DNA from: Euryarchaeota archaeon UBA251
Lineage (GTDB): Archaea > Thermoplasmatota > Poseidoniia > Poseidoniales > Thalassarchaeaceae
Direction: 5' to 3'
Assembly (NCBI GenBank): GCA_002497905.1
Contig: DAFJ01000055.1
Span: 1 to 18,705, forward strand
Length of the DNA: 18,705 nucleotides
Shown here: positions 7,108-14,547 of the stretch, piece after piece
How the letters are laid out: each line of letters starts with the position of its first letter
Numbering within the stretch: position 1 is the first letter of the stretch
The notes under the pieces: model-generated
The model's database searches: none
Told to the model about the DNA's origin: nothing
What the model saw: only the letters and a program-made list of their open reading frames with translations
Position numbers and translations under genes: made by a program

Positions 7108-10100
7108 ATGTCAGGGTTTTCGGTCTTTGCCGAGTCCCTGTTTGAACGTCGTAGAATAGCTCACGTCATAGTAGGGTTGGTGACCTTACTTCTACTTCCA
7201 GGATTACCTGTGAGCCTCACTCCAGCAGATATTGAATCCTACGATCTTGCATCTCCAGAACTAGATGCTAGTCGCGTTATCCAAGACGAATTCACTGGAA
7301 ATGGAGTAATTGTAGGTTACATTTTCACTGTGACTGACTCAAATCTGGTTCAAGATACAACTGGGCCACTCGACCCCAATACGATGGCTCCTTACGCAGG
7401 TCTTGCTGCAGGAATCAAATCGCCTGATGGAGGTATTCTGAATCTCACTGTCTTGCAGGAACTTGATCGCAAAGCGCAAATCGTCAAGGAGCACGATACA
7501 GCGAATCATCATGGCCCTCTGGTTTCGGATATCACTGGTACACCAGTGGATGGTGTTCTATCTCTTCCAGACAACTTCCGATCATTCATGAATAATGAAA
7601 CTCTTTTGACTCAACCTAGCAAAGAGGCTGATGGGATTTTCATTGTGGATGTCCCACCAAAGACCAATTGGACAGATTGTGGTGATCTTGAGTGTTTAAC
7701 ATTCGATGATCCTAATATTACACAGGGTCATATCGATATGGCCGCTCATCGAATGGCCAATCATAGCGCTGGAGCCTTCCTACGTTGGCTTTCCAATGAC
7801 AGAGCCTTCATTCATGACTCGGATTCACCCGTAATCGGCCCAGTCAATGGGACACTAGATGGCGAGGAGTGGGTCGATGCAGAATGGATGCCTGGCCGAT
7901 GGTCCGCTGGATCAGCCTGGTTGTTAATCCAGTTTGATCGTGAAAAAATGCTTGCTAATGGTTGGACCTTCTCATGGTCGGATGCAGAACTAGATTGGGG
8001 ATTTGCAGTTTCTGGCCTTGGCTTTGAAGCAGACCCACCTTCTCTTACGACGGATATATGCCTCGACAGGATTGATTCCGGGGAAGATCCGTGTTCGACC
8101 GAATGGTTGTACCTTGATCTTGAACGCCTGATTAGGAATGAGGACCAATTAACATCTACGCTCTTAATAGGCGAATCACCAAACGTGGAAGTCAATCGTG
8201 AATTGCTCTCGAGCGCCTGGCTAATCGTGCTGATGGCTGCAGCAATCATGGTCTTGCTGTGGTTCAGCCTTCGTCGATGGTCAGATGTCGGTATTGTAGG
8301 CATTGGCCTAGTCCTGAGCCTTGTTTGGATGCAGGGGTCGATTGGCCTACTCATATTGTTTGGTGAAAGGACAGGGTTTGAAGTGATTGAACGCTCACAA
8401 TTCTCTAATCTCCTTCCAATTCTTATCCTTGCCCTCGGTATCGACGACAGCCTCCACGCATTACATCGGTACAAAGAGGAGCGGCGAAGAGGAGGAACAT
8501 CTGAGGTAGCTGCCATGATTTCACTCAAGCGAGTAGGTCGTGCAATCATGCTGACTTCTTTGACAACGGTTGCGGCGTTCATGGCCAACATGTTTTCCGG
8601 AATTCCTGCTCTCCGTTCGTTTGGTCTTGAGGCTGCTCTTGGAGTAATGGCTGCCTTCATGCTGACTGGCCTATGGGTCCCGTTACTTCGTCTAGATTTT
8701 GATCGCTGGCTCAGAGCACGAGGTCGCCTTGAATCGGAACCGACAGATCTCATTCGACTTGTTCCTCAGTCGTGGTTAGCTTCTACGGCTCGCACCTCTG
8801 GTGCTTGGGCACCTGCTGTGGTTTTACTAACCGTTCTTGTAACAGCGATTGCTACACCTGCAATGATGAATCTGGAGGGCGATTTCCAAGTCGAGGACTT
8901 CCTCGATGATGAATCTAATTTTGCTACAGGTGTATTTCTTGTGAATGAGCGGTTTGCTGAGGAAGGCGAGCCGGCTGAAATTCTTGTTGAGGGTGACTTG
9001 ACTCATCCCGATGTTATCTACGCAGTGAAGGAACTGAGATACAACATGAACACATTGAGTCCCGAAGATCCGGACCGGTTTGCGCGTGAACCATCAGGAG
9101 AAGTAGAGCTTCTTGCTATTGATGAACTGCTAGAATACGCTCAGTTCGCTCTATGGTACAATTCTACGCCCTTCGAAGACACTGGGTGGGATACATCCCT
9201 GCCTGAGAATGGTGTAAATTGCCCATACCGGGGAACTACACAATTGTTTGTCAACTTCGAAGATCGAGGTTGTATCACTTACTTCTTTGGCCATATGTAT
9301 CTCCACGGAATTCCTGAAAGTGGAGGATATCCAATGGTTCCTGCTAGTATCATTTCAAACTTCATTCAGCCGAGTCAACCATTGAACTCGTCCCAACCTT
9401 GGTTAGATGTAGATGGAAATAACGCTACTTTCGATCGCATGGTTTTGCGTTTCGGACTACGTCAGCCTGAGCAATTCGATCAGGTCGAACTAGCAATTGC
9501 AGAATTGCATCGTGATCTTGCACCGTTGCAAAACCTCTCAGCAACTCCCTTACGGGAGCGTGTGGATCGAGATACTGCCAATGAGTCGTATCCAATCACT
9601 TGGACAATAGAGACAGGCTCACCAATCACTCGTTATGTTCAGGCCTCGCGTATGCAAGAAGAACTCCAGGGTTCCCTCGGTCTAGGGGTACTGTTCTGCT
9701 TGGTTACTCTCTGGTGGGGATTCCGGAGTTCTGAAAACCGTGGAGGCTGGGTTCGTGATCTCATCAGTGTACCTGATCGAAAACTCCGTGCTCTCATTGG
9801 TCCGATGGGTATGCTTCTATTTGCAGGTGGAATAATTTCGCTCGGTGTATTCTTGGATTCCATTCCATTTGAGGTAGCTATCGCATTGGGCATCTTTGCC
9901 CTGATTATCGAACCTATATGGGGGGGGAAGGCTCTGTCACTTGCTCTTCTAACAACAGGTCCTATTCTGATAGTCGTTGTTTGGTTGTATGGTGCTATTG
10001 CTTGGTTTGGCTATGGGCTGAACATGGTCACCGTCGCTATTGCGACGATGTCTCTCGGCGTCGGAATCGATTATGTCATCCATGTCGTTGAACGATTCAG

Positions 10101-10374
10101 AGAGGAGCGTCTGAACGGGTTGGATGCTCTGCCTGCACTTTCGGCTGTTGGTGCAGCGAGTGGAATTGCCTTAGTGGGCTCTGCCCTCAGCGATATTACT
10201 GGCTTCATCGTAATATCTCGATCATCGATGGGCTTCTTCTCGACATTCGGTTTGTTCAGCGCCCTAATGATTTCACTATCACTCATCGCGTCGCTAATCC
10301 TCGCCCCTGCAGCTCTACGTATCGTGGCTTACCTAGATTTCACACGTTCAGTCGAAGGGTTGGAATCGGAATAG
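7108..10374 (+). CDS. RND superfamily exporter (MMPL/SSD-type membrane transporter)
   Basis: From the ATG at 7108 this is a 1088-residue protein with the duplicated RND layout. It has helix 1 (about residues 17-32), a large extracytoplasmic loop to about 365, five helices, helix 7 (about 570-590), a second large loop to about 850, and a final helix bundle. The proton-relay/SSD-type motifs occur in both halves: LALGIDDSLHALHRYKEE near residue 442 and LGVGIDYVIHVVERFREE near 984, each followed by a GRAIMLTSLTTVAAF- or GIALVGSALSDITGF-type segment. The family exports lipids, hydrophobic compounds or drugs using the ion gradient; cargo is unknown. The loops contain spaced Cys pairs that could form disulfides outside the cell. 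A GTG at 7042 would add 22 residues, but the ATG places helix 1 normally. A run of eight G at 9920-9927 sits inside the frame. Confidence 0.87.
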   Translation: MSGFSVFAESLFERRRIAHVIVGLVTLLLLPGLPVSLTPADIESYDLASPELDASRVIQDEFTGNGVIVGYIFTVTDSNLVQDTTGPLDPNTMAPYAGLAAGIKSPDGGILNLTVLQELDRKAQIVKEHDTANHHGPLVSDITGTPVDGVLSLPDNFRSFMNNETLLTQPSKEADGIFIVDVPPKTNWTDCGDLECLTFDDPNITQGHIDMAAHRMANHSAGAFLRWLSNDRAFIHDSDSPVIGPVNGTLDGEEWVDAEWMPGRWSAGSAWLLIQFDREKMLANGWTFSWSDAELDWGFAVSGLGFEADPPSLTTDICLDRIDSGEDPCSTEWLYLDLERLIRNEDQLTSTLLIGESPNVEVNRELLSSAWLIVLMAAAIMVLLWFSLRRWSDVGIVGIGLVLSLVWMQGSIGLLILFGERTGFEVIERSQFSNLLPILILALGIDDSLHALHRYKEERRRGGTSEVAAMISLKRVGRAIMLTSLTTVAAFMANMFSGIPALRSFGLEAALGVMAAFMLTGLWVPLLRLDFDRWLRARGRLESEPTDLIRLVPQSWLASTARTSGAWAPAVVLLTVLVTAIATPAMMNLEGDFQVEDFLDDESNFATGVFLVNERFAEEGEPAEILVEGDLTHPDVIYAVKELRYNMNTLSPEDPDRFAREPSGEVELLAIDELLEYAQFALWYNSTPFEDTGWDTSLPENGVNCPYRGTTQLFVNFEDRGCITYFFGHMYLHGIPESGGYPMVPASIISNFIQPSQPLNSSQPWLDVDGNNATFDRMVLRFGLRQPEQFDQVELAIAELHRDLAPLQNLSATPLRERVDRDTANESYPITWTIETGSPITRYVQASRMQEELQGSLGLGVLFCLVTLWWGFRSSENRGGWVRDLISVPDRKLRALIGPMGMLLFAGGIISLGVFLDSIPFEVAIALGIFALIIEPIWGGKALSLALLTTGPILIVVVWLYGAIAWFGYGLNMVTVAIATMSLGVGIDYVIHVVERFREERLNGLDALPALSAVGAASGIALVGSALSDITGFIVISRSSMGFFSTFGLFSALMISLSLIASLILAPAALRIVAYLDFTRSVEGLESE

Positions 10375-10390
10375 GGTACGTGCGTCATAC

Positions 10391-10711
10391 ATGGCAGACC
10401 GATTGAAAGAACTCGAACGTGCAGACGATTCGATTACTTTACGTTACGTCGATGGGGATGAACTCAACCTTCCTTATCATGAATTACGTGCATGGTGTCC
10501 ATGTGCGAAGTGTCGCCCTCGCTGGAAGGATCCACATCGGAGATTGGGACTTGCTGAGGAGGTCAAACGCCTCCGGGTTGAGATGCCTAAGGCGGAGGCA
10601 GTTGGACGATATGCTGTTCGATTCACATGGACCAGCGGGTGTTCTAGCGGATTGTGGTCTTTTGAGCACATAACAGACATCGCCCTCAATCGATTAGAAG
10701 TTGATCATTGA
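10391..10711 (+). CDS. DUF971 (GBBH-like N-terminal domain) protein
   Basis: This 106-residue protein matches the small DUF971 domain found at the N-terminus of gamma-butyrobetaine hydroxylase and as a free-standing protein. It shows LRYVDGDELNLPYHELRAWCPCAKCR (positions about 17-42; compare the family's L.y.DG....l...yLR..C.CA.CR) and a later YAVRFTWTSGCSSGLWSFEHI. Cys36, Cys38, Cys41 and Cys84 could bind zinc or another metal. In other genomes the free-standing form is sometimes linked to Mrp/ApbC-type iron-sulfur carriers, so a role in metal or Fe-S handling is possible but not shown here. It starts 16 bases after the RND gene, so it is probably co-transcribed. AGGGTA before the ATG is only a weak, distant ribosome binding site. 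Confidence 0.82.
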   Translation: MADRLKELERADDSITLRYVDGDELNLPYHELRAWCPCAKCRPRWKDPHRRLGLAEEVKRLRVEMPKAEAVGRYAVRFTWTSGCSSGLWSFEHITDIALNRLEVDH

Positions 10712-10780
10712 AGGAAGCCTCAAATCACAGGATGCTTGCGCTCTGACTATCCACCCTGCGGGTCTGTCCACCTGTAGTGC

Positions 10781-10785
10781 GGAGG
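10781..10785 (+). promoter_or_regulatory. Ribosome binding site of pus10
   Basis: GGAGG lies 7 bases before the ATG at 10793. It selects that ATG over the TTG immediately upstream at 10790. Confidence 0.75.
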
Positions 10786-10792
10786 CGATTTG

Positions 10793-12205
10793 ATGACTGA
10801 CGATGACCAGGACGAGTGGTTGGACTATGCTTCAGCCGGTTATGGCGGTGCCATCGATCCATGGGAGGACTTAGTCCCAGTCGATGACTCGGAAGAATCG
10901 GATGAAGACCTTGAAGACGAGGATGATTTCGAGGACGACACTCCAGCACTTCGTGACATGGAGGCTCCACCATGCCCTGCTCCTATGGGAATTCGTCACG
11001 TAATTCGCCTCGGTGCATGCGATCATTGTCTTGCTCGTATCGGAGGTCGTTTGAACGAGGGTGGAGTTCCCGCTAAAGAACACGGGGCTCGCATTCGTGT
11101 GGACGCTATTGAGCGCGATTCAATGCTTTCCGAAATTAGCCCTGATTACTGTCCATTTTGCGAGGATCTATTCGATGATATTCAAAACATAGTCGTGCGA
11201 ATTTTGCGTGAGACTGAGGGAGTAGAGTTCAACACCCTTCAGATGGGTCACCACATTAGCAAGGAATTAGTGGAAGAGGAAGATTACCTTCGGAAGCGGT
11301 TTGGTGCGCGAGGTGCACCCCCCCTCAAGGCGTCTTTTGCAGCAGCTGTTGAACTTGCTCTCAAGGAGAAAATAACGGATATTGAGTTGGTCAAAGAGGT
11401 CCCAGATGTGATGATCTTAGTGGATTCACTAACCCTTCGTGTGAAGGCTGAGGTGCGCCCTGTCTTCTTGTATGGGAGGTACCGTAAGATGTCTCGAGAG
11501 GTTCCCCAGACCCGTTGGCCATGTCGAGCCTGTAAGGGACGAGAAGGTGGCTGCGAATCTTGTGAAATGACAGGGTTACAGTACCTACATTCAGTTCAAG
11601 ACCTAGTCGGAGAACCCATTCGTAAGTTGCTAGAGGCGGATGATACTAGTTTTCACGGTATGGGGCGCGAAGATATCGATGTGCGATGCTTAGGCCGCGG
11701 ACGCCCATTTGTAATCGAGGTTAAGCGGCCGAAGAAGAGGACGCCAGATATTGAAGGCTTACTCACCTCAATTGCAGAGGGTGCTGAAGGCCTTGTTGAG
11801 GTCGATGAACTGCGACCATCAACTCGCCCTGAGGTTGCTCGTATCAAGGAGACGAAGGCTGAGAAATCCTATCGCATACGATTCACGATTGAAGGAGATC
11901 CATTAGATCAGGAGGATGCCGAGCAGAGAATCCTTGGGCTCAGTGGTGTGATGCTTGAACAGAGGACACCGAAGCGTGTTGCACATCGTCGCTCAGATCT
12001 TGTCCGTAAACGTGAACTTGTCTCGATAGAAAACGTCGTTGTTGAGGATAACGAGATTCAGTTCGATGTTCGTTGTCAGACTGGTACTTATGTCAAGGAG
12101 ATGGTTCATTCGGACGATGGACGGACCACACCCTCTGTAGCCGAGGTTCTAGAGCGAGCATGCGAGGTCCTTTGGCTGGATGTCCTTGAAATTCATGCAG
12201 AGTGA
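10793..12205 (+). CDS. pus10: tRNA pseudouridine synthase Pus10
   Basis: In archaea Pus10 converts U54 (and U55 in some species) of tRNA to pseudouridine. This 470-residue protein has the N-terminal zinc site (CDHC at 76-79, CPFC at 120-123), a THUMP-like region, a second CxxC-rich loop (WPCRACKGREGGCESCEMTG, about 242-261) and the catalytic block MGREDIDVRCLGRGRPFVIEV (290-310), whose Asp residues include the catalytic one. It ends with the typical TGTYVKEMVHSDDGRTTPS and a final LDVLEI. The first 58 residues are extra: an Asp/Glu-dominated tail (peak at about residues 31-49) not normal for archaeal Pus10, which usually begins close to the CxxC. The start is set by GGAGG at 10781. It is followed after 88 bases by the ribosomal protein L21e gene, a neighbour that fits a translation role. 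Confidence 0.95.
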   Translation: MTDDDQDEWLDYASAGYGGAIDPWEDLVPVDDSEESDEDLEDEDDFEDDTPALRDMEAPPCPAPMGIRHVIRLGACDHCLARIGGRLNEGGVPAKEHGARIRVDAIERDSMLSEISPDYCPFCEDLFDDIQNIVVRILRETEGVEFNTLQMGHHISKELVEEEDYLRKRFGARGAPPLKASFAAAVELALKEKITDIELVKEVPDVMILVDSLTLRVKAEVRPVFLYGRYRKMSREVPQTRWPCRACKGREGGCESCEMTGLQYLHSVQDLVGEPIRKLLEADDTSFHGMGREDIDVRCLGRGRPFVIEVKRPKKRTPDIEGLLTSIAEGAEGLVEVDELRPSTRPEVARIKETKAEKSYRIRFTIEGDPLDQEDAEQRILGLSGVMLEQRTPKRVAHRRSDLVRKRELVSIENVVVEDNEIQFDVRCQTGTYVKEMVHSDDGRTTPSVAEVLERACEVLWLDVLEIHAE

Positions 12206-12220
12206 GCATATGTCCTTTGA

Positions 12221-12273
12221 AGAAACGGTTTCTGTCGTGCGACGGACTTAAGAATGCGGCGTCGGTCGACCGA
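12221..12273. promoter_or_regulatory. Palindrome-rich promoter region of the L21e operon
   Basis: Three inverted repeats lie between pus10 and L21e: AGAAAC-G-GTTTCT (12221-12233, perfect), GTCG-TG-CGAC (12234-12243, perfect) and TCGGTCGACCGA (12262-12273, a perfect 12-base palindrome). A TATA-like ACTTAAGA sits between the second and third, about 40 bases before the start codon, so the last palindrome would fall at or just before the transcript start. They may be protein operators or short RNA hairpins; no known regulator site was recognised. Confidence 0.4.
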
Positions 12274-12293
12274 ATCCCAGAGGAGGCATAGCC

Positions 12294-12584
12294 ATGCGTC
12301 GAACACACGGAACCCGTCAAGGCACCCGTCGCATTCTGAAGCGTTCCAAGAGTGAGCGCGGACGTGTCAACATTAGTCGCGTCATGCATCCATATACTGA
12401 AGGAGACCGCGTTTCCATCGTTCTCGATGGCGGTCAGCAGGCTGGTATGCCGCACCGTCGCTTTCAAGGAATGACCGGTACGATTGTTGCAAAACAAGGT
12501 CGTGCATATGTTGTTGAGTTTACAGACAAGAACAAGAACAAGTCAGTCCTCGCTCGACCTGAGCACTTGCGCCCAACGGAATGA
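12294..12584 (+). CDS. rpl21e: Large-subunit ribosomal protein L21e
   Basis: This 96-residue basic protein is the normal length for archaeal L21e. It begins MRRTHGTRQGTRRIL, then has the SH3-like core VMHPYTEGDRVSIVLDGGQ, GMPHRRFQGMTGTIVAKQGRAYVVEF, and the ending RPEHLRP, all family hallmarks. It is a structural component of the 50S subunit. A strong ribosome binding site AGGAGG (12281-12286) is placed 7 bases before the ATG. It is the first gene of the conserved euryarchaeal cluster L21e, RNA polymerase subunit F, DUF655, KsgA. Its stop overlaps the next start codon by 4 bases (ATGA), which suggests coupled translation. Confidence 0.97.
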   Translation: MRRTHGTRQGTRRILKRSKSERGRVNISRVMHPYTEGDRVSIVLDGGQQAGMPHRRFQGMTGTIVAKQGRAYVVEFTDKNKNKSVLARPEHLRPTE

Positions 12585-12940
12585 TATTTATGTCGGAAAA
12601 GAAGTACATCGATTTCGCTACCGTCCGTGACCTTCTCCAGGCTGCGAACGACTCACGCGAAGAGCAGTCTCGCGAGCAGCAGATGGCAATGGAACATGCT
12701 GAGTGGGCAGCCAGCACTAACCGTGGAGGAAGTGCAACCTCATCCAAGGTCCACAGTCAACTTCACGAAGCCCTCGCTGATGTCGAGTGTATCGCAGAGA
12801 ACGATTTCCTTCGATCCAAGATTGCAGAGATCCGCCCGCAGACGCCTGCTGAGATTCGTGTAATCATGGCTCCATTCCGGATTCAAGTCAGTGAATCTGA
12901 AATCGAGATGATAATTACCCACGTGAAACAGACGATTTGA
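12581..12940 (+). CDS. rpoF: DNA-directed RNA polymerase subunit F (Rpb4-like)
   Basis: This 119-residue protein matches archaeal subunit F, which with subunit E (Rpb7-like) forms the stalk of RNA polymerase. Recognisable features are the N-terminal helix region (IDFATVRDLLQAA), a central helix (LHEALADVECIAEND), and the HRDC-like C-terminus with IRPQTPAEIRVIMAPFRIQ and EIEMIITHVKQ. The Glu/Gln/Arg-rich stretch at about residues 24-45 is longer and more charged than in many subunit F proteins. Two starts are possible: ATG 12581, overlapping the L21e stop as ATGA, or ATG 12590, giving 116 residues beginning MSEKK. Neither has an obvious ribosome binding site, so coupled translation from L21e is likely. 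The position after L21e and before DUF655 supports the call. Confidence 0.93.
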   Translation: MIFMSEKKYIDFATVRDLLQAANDSREEQSREQQMAMEHAEWAASTNRGGSATSSKVHSQLHEALADVECIAENDFLRSKIAEIRPQTPAEIRVIMAPFRIQVSESEIEMIITHVKQTI

Positions 12941-12981
12941 TCCAGTTTCACAGCACAACACACTTGAGTTGGAACTGGATT

Positions 12982-12993
12982 GGAGGTACGAGG
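12982..12993 (+). promoter_or_regulatory. Ribosome binding site deciding the DUF655 start
   Basis: GGAGGTACGAGG offers GGAGG 10 bases and GAGG 3 bases before the ATG at 12997. It favours that ATG over the TTG at 12937, which overlaps the rpoF stop. Confidence 0.6.
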
Positions 12994-12996
12994 AAC

Positions 12997-13527
12997 ATGC
13001 AACCTACACCGGGCGGTCCCGACCTGAGCGGGGAATGGGTCATTCGCATTATCGACGACTCTCCTCAAGGTGTTGCCCCGGGTGTAACTCATGCGATTAC
13101 TGAGAAAGGGCTCTATCTCGTTCGGTATCGTGGCGGTAGTGCTGGTGAAAAAATCACTGTTACCGACGGCGAAGGAATAGTTGGCATGCTCCGCCATCGC
13201 GATCTATCAGGTACGACACAAGGCGAACTTGTGGGCACTCTAACCGAGATTATCAGATCGAATCCTGATGTCTTCATGATGTTCTACAATAGGGGTGGCC
13301 CAATTAATCGTAAGATGCACGCATTCCAATTGCTCACTGGTGTGGGCCCTTCTAAGGCTCAGGACATGGTGAAGAAGCGTGGACGAGAAGGCTGGGCCAA
13401 CTTCGATGCTGTGGATGAATCTGCAGGTTTCGATACTGCCGAGGCTCTTGCGATTCGCCTCGCTGAGGAGCTTGGTGACCCTGGCATGCTCCCGAATATC
13501 CTCAACATGCTCATCCGGGCTGGGTGA
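12997..13527 (+). CDS. DUF655 family protein with helix-hairpin-helix, RNA/DNA binding
   Basis: This 176-residue protein from the ATG at 12997 is of the archaeal DUF655 type. An N-terminal beta region (EWVIRIIDDSP, then GLYLVRYRG) resembles an OB-like domain, and helix-hairpin-helix follows at about 108-128 (HAFQLLTGVGPSKAQDMVKKRG), as in nucleic-acid-binding proteins. The family has no established biochemical function. Its fixed place between RNA polymerase subunit F and KsgA in Euryarchaeota suggests a role in ribosome or RNA metabolism, which is an inference. The upstream TTG at 12937 would overlap the rpoF stop, but the added 20 residues do not resemble the family, and a good ribosome binding site precedes the ATG. 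The stop lies 8 bases before the chosen ksgA ATG. Confidence 0.88.
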   Translation: MQPTPGGPDLSGEWVIRIIDDSPQGVAPGVTHAITEKGLYLVRYRGGSAGEKITVTDGEGIVGMLRHRDLSGTTQGELVGTLTEIIRSNPDVFMMFYNRGGPINRKMHAFQLLTGVGPSKAQDMVKKRGREGWANFDAVDESAGFDTAEALAIRLAEELGDPGMLPNILNMLIRAG

Positions 13528-13535
13528 GCGTTTCC

Positions 13536-14432
13536 ATGGATGACGTGGACGCACGTCTGTTGATTGATCTCCTACTTGACCGAAGAAGAGTCGATAGGGA
13601 TCTTGGACAACATTATCTCCATGATGAGACGGCTCTTTACAGCGCAATTGAGATGTGCGCTGAAGTGAACCAGCCTCTCGGACCAGATAGCCGTGTTCTT
13701 GAGATTGGTCCAGGGCCAGGTTCGCTCACACTACATCTTCTTTCGACTGGAGCGACAGTTATTGGAATCGAAATTGAGGAGGAGGCGATTAATCATCTCA
13801 ATCGTAATTTCACTCAAGAGATTGAATCCGGTCGTCTTGAATTAATTGAAGGGGATGCGCTGAATGTCAAATGGCCCGATGTGACGCATATCGTTGCAAA
13901 CATTCCATACCAAATTTCTAGTCCACTTATTGATCGAATTCGTAACCAACCAGGTGCCTCATCAGTTACTTGCGTGGTCTTGCTCCTTCAGCAGGAGTTT
14001 GCACATAGGCTCGGAATGCATGGTGGCCCCGACTCTGTAGGTCCACTTGGACTCAATACGGCTCTAGATTGGGAGGTTAATCTTGGACCAGTTGTACCGC
14101 CTCATTGTTTCGTTCCGTCCCCACGTGTACATTCTCAACTTGCTTGTCTTGTTCCGAGGAAAGAGGCATTGCCTGCAAATCTAAACCATCGCCTACATCG
14201 ACTAATCGTAAAGCACGTTTTCGCTCAACGTCGTCGCAAGGTAAGAAGTATGCTTCGTTCTAATCCAAAGCGAATTAGTCGAATTCCAGGATGGTACCGT
14301 GAACGATGGTCGAACGCAATCGATTCAGTCTTAGAGACAACTGAAATCGACGTTGATTCTCGACCTGATCTTCTCTCACCAGAGGATTGGATTCATTTGA
14401 CCATGGAAATCGAAGCTTTCGAACCCGATTGA
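13536..14432 (+). CDS. ksgA: 16S rRNA dimethyladenosine transferase KsgA/Dim1
   Basis: The enzyme uses S-adenosylmethionine to dimethylate two adjacent adenosines near the 3' end of 16S rRNA during small-subunit maturation. All motifs are visible in 298 residues: GQHYL (24-28, usual GQNFL), the SAM loop EIGPGPGSL (56-64), acidic IEIE (78-81), EGDAL (105-109), and the catalytic ANIPYQISSP (121-130, usual NLPY). A C-terminal helical domain follows with FVPSPRVHSQL and an archaeal-style KHVFAQRRRKVRSML. Length is normal. A GTG at 13524 would overlap the DUF655 stop as GTGA and add 4 residues; GGTGA then serves as ribosome binding site 8 bases before the ATG used here. It closes the conserved L21e-to-KsgA cluster. 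Confidence 0.95.
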   Translation: MDDVDARLLIDLLLDRRRVDRDLGQHYLHDETALYSAIEMCAEVNQPLGPDSRVLEIGPGPGSLTLHLLSTGATVIGIEIEEEAINHLNRNFTQEIESGRLELIEGDALNVKWPDVTHIVANIPYQISSPLIDRIRNQPGASSVTCVVLLLQQEFAHRLGMHGGPDSVGPLGLNTALDWEVNLGPVVPPHCFVPSPRVHSQLACLVPRKEALPANLNHRLHRLIVKHVFAQRRRKVRSMLRSNPKRISRIPGWYRERWSNAIDSVLETTEIDVDSRPDLLSPEDWIHLTMEIEAFEPD

Positions 14433-14467
14433 AGCCTATTTTTCGCGTCGGATTGATAGCGAACACC

Positions 14468-14511
14468 GGACTCGGGTGGAATGCGCGGCCGGGATTCGCG
14501 CCAATGAGTCC
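14468..14511 (+). other. Imperfect inverted repeat (possible structured RNA) after ksgA
   Basis: GGACTC (14468-14473) pairs with GAGTCC (14506-14511), and inside it GCGCG (14483-14487) pairs with CGCGC (14497-14501) around a 9-base loop. Together they give a 44-base two-part hairpin in the 115-base gap between ksgA and the next gene. It may end the upstream transcript or act in the downstream leader. No U-run follows directly, and a TATA-like ATTAAAAC comes just after it. Confidence 0.35.
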
Positions 14512-14547
14512 ATTAAAACGAGGTCGTGCGCGAAAGAAGGTGGGAAT

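Noticed and set aside
7812..8753. Long antisense open frame (313 codons) within the RND exporter
   Set aside because: It lies fully inside a well-supported gene. Its translation is Arg/Ser-rich with no motif, which is typical of a shadow frame opposite a real gene.
14483..14511. Resemblance to the 3' end of a minus-strand tRNA (CGGCCGGGATTC), which might mark an attachment site
   Set aside because: The T-loop consensus is broken and no 5' acceptor strand or anticodon arm can be found. No integrase or mobile gene is nearby.
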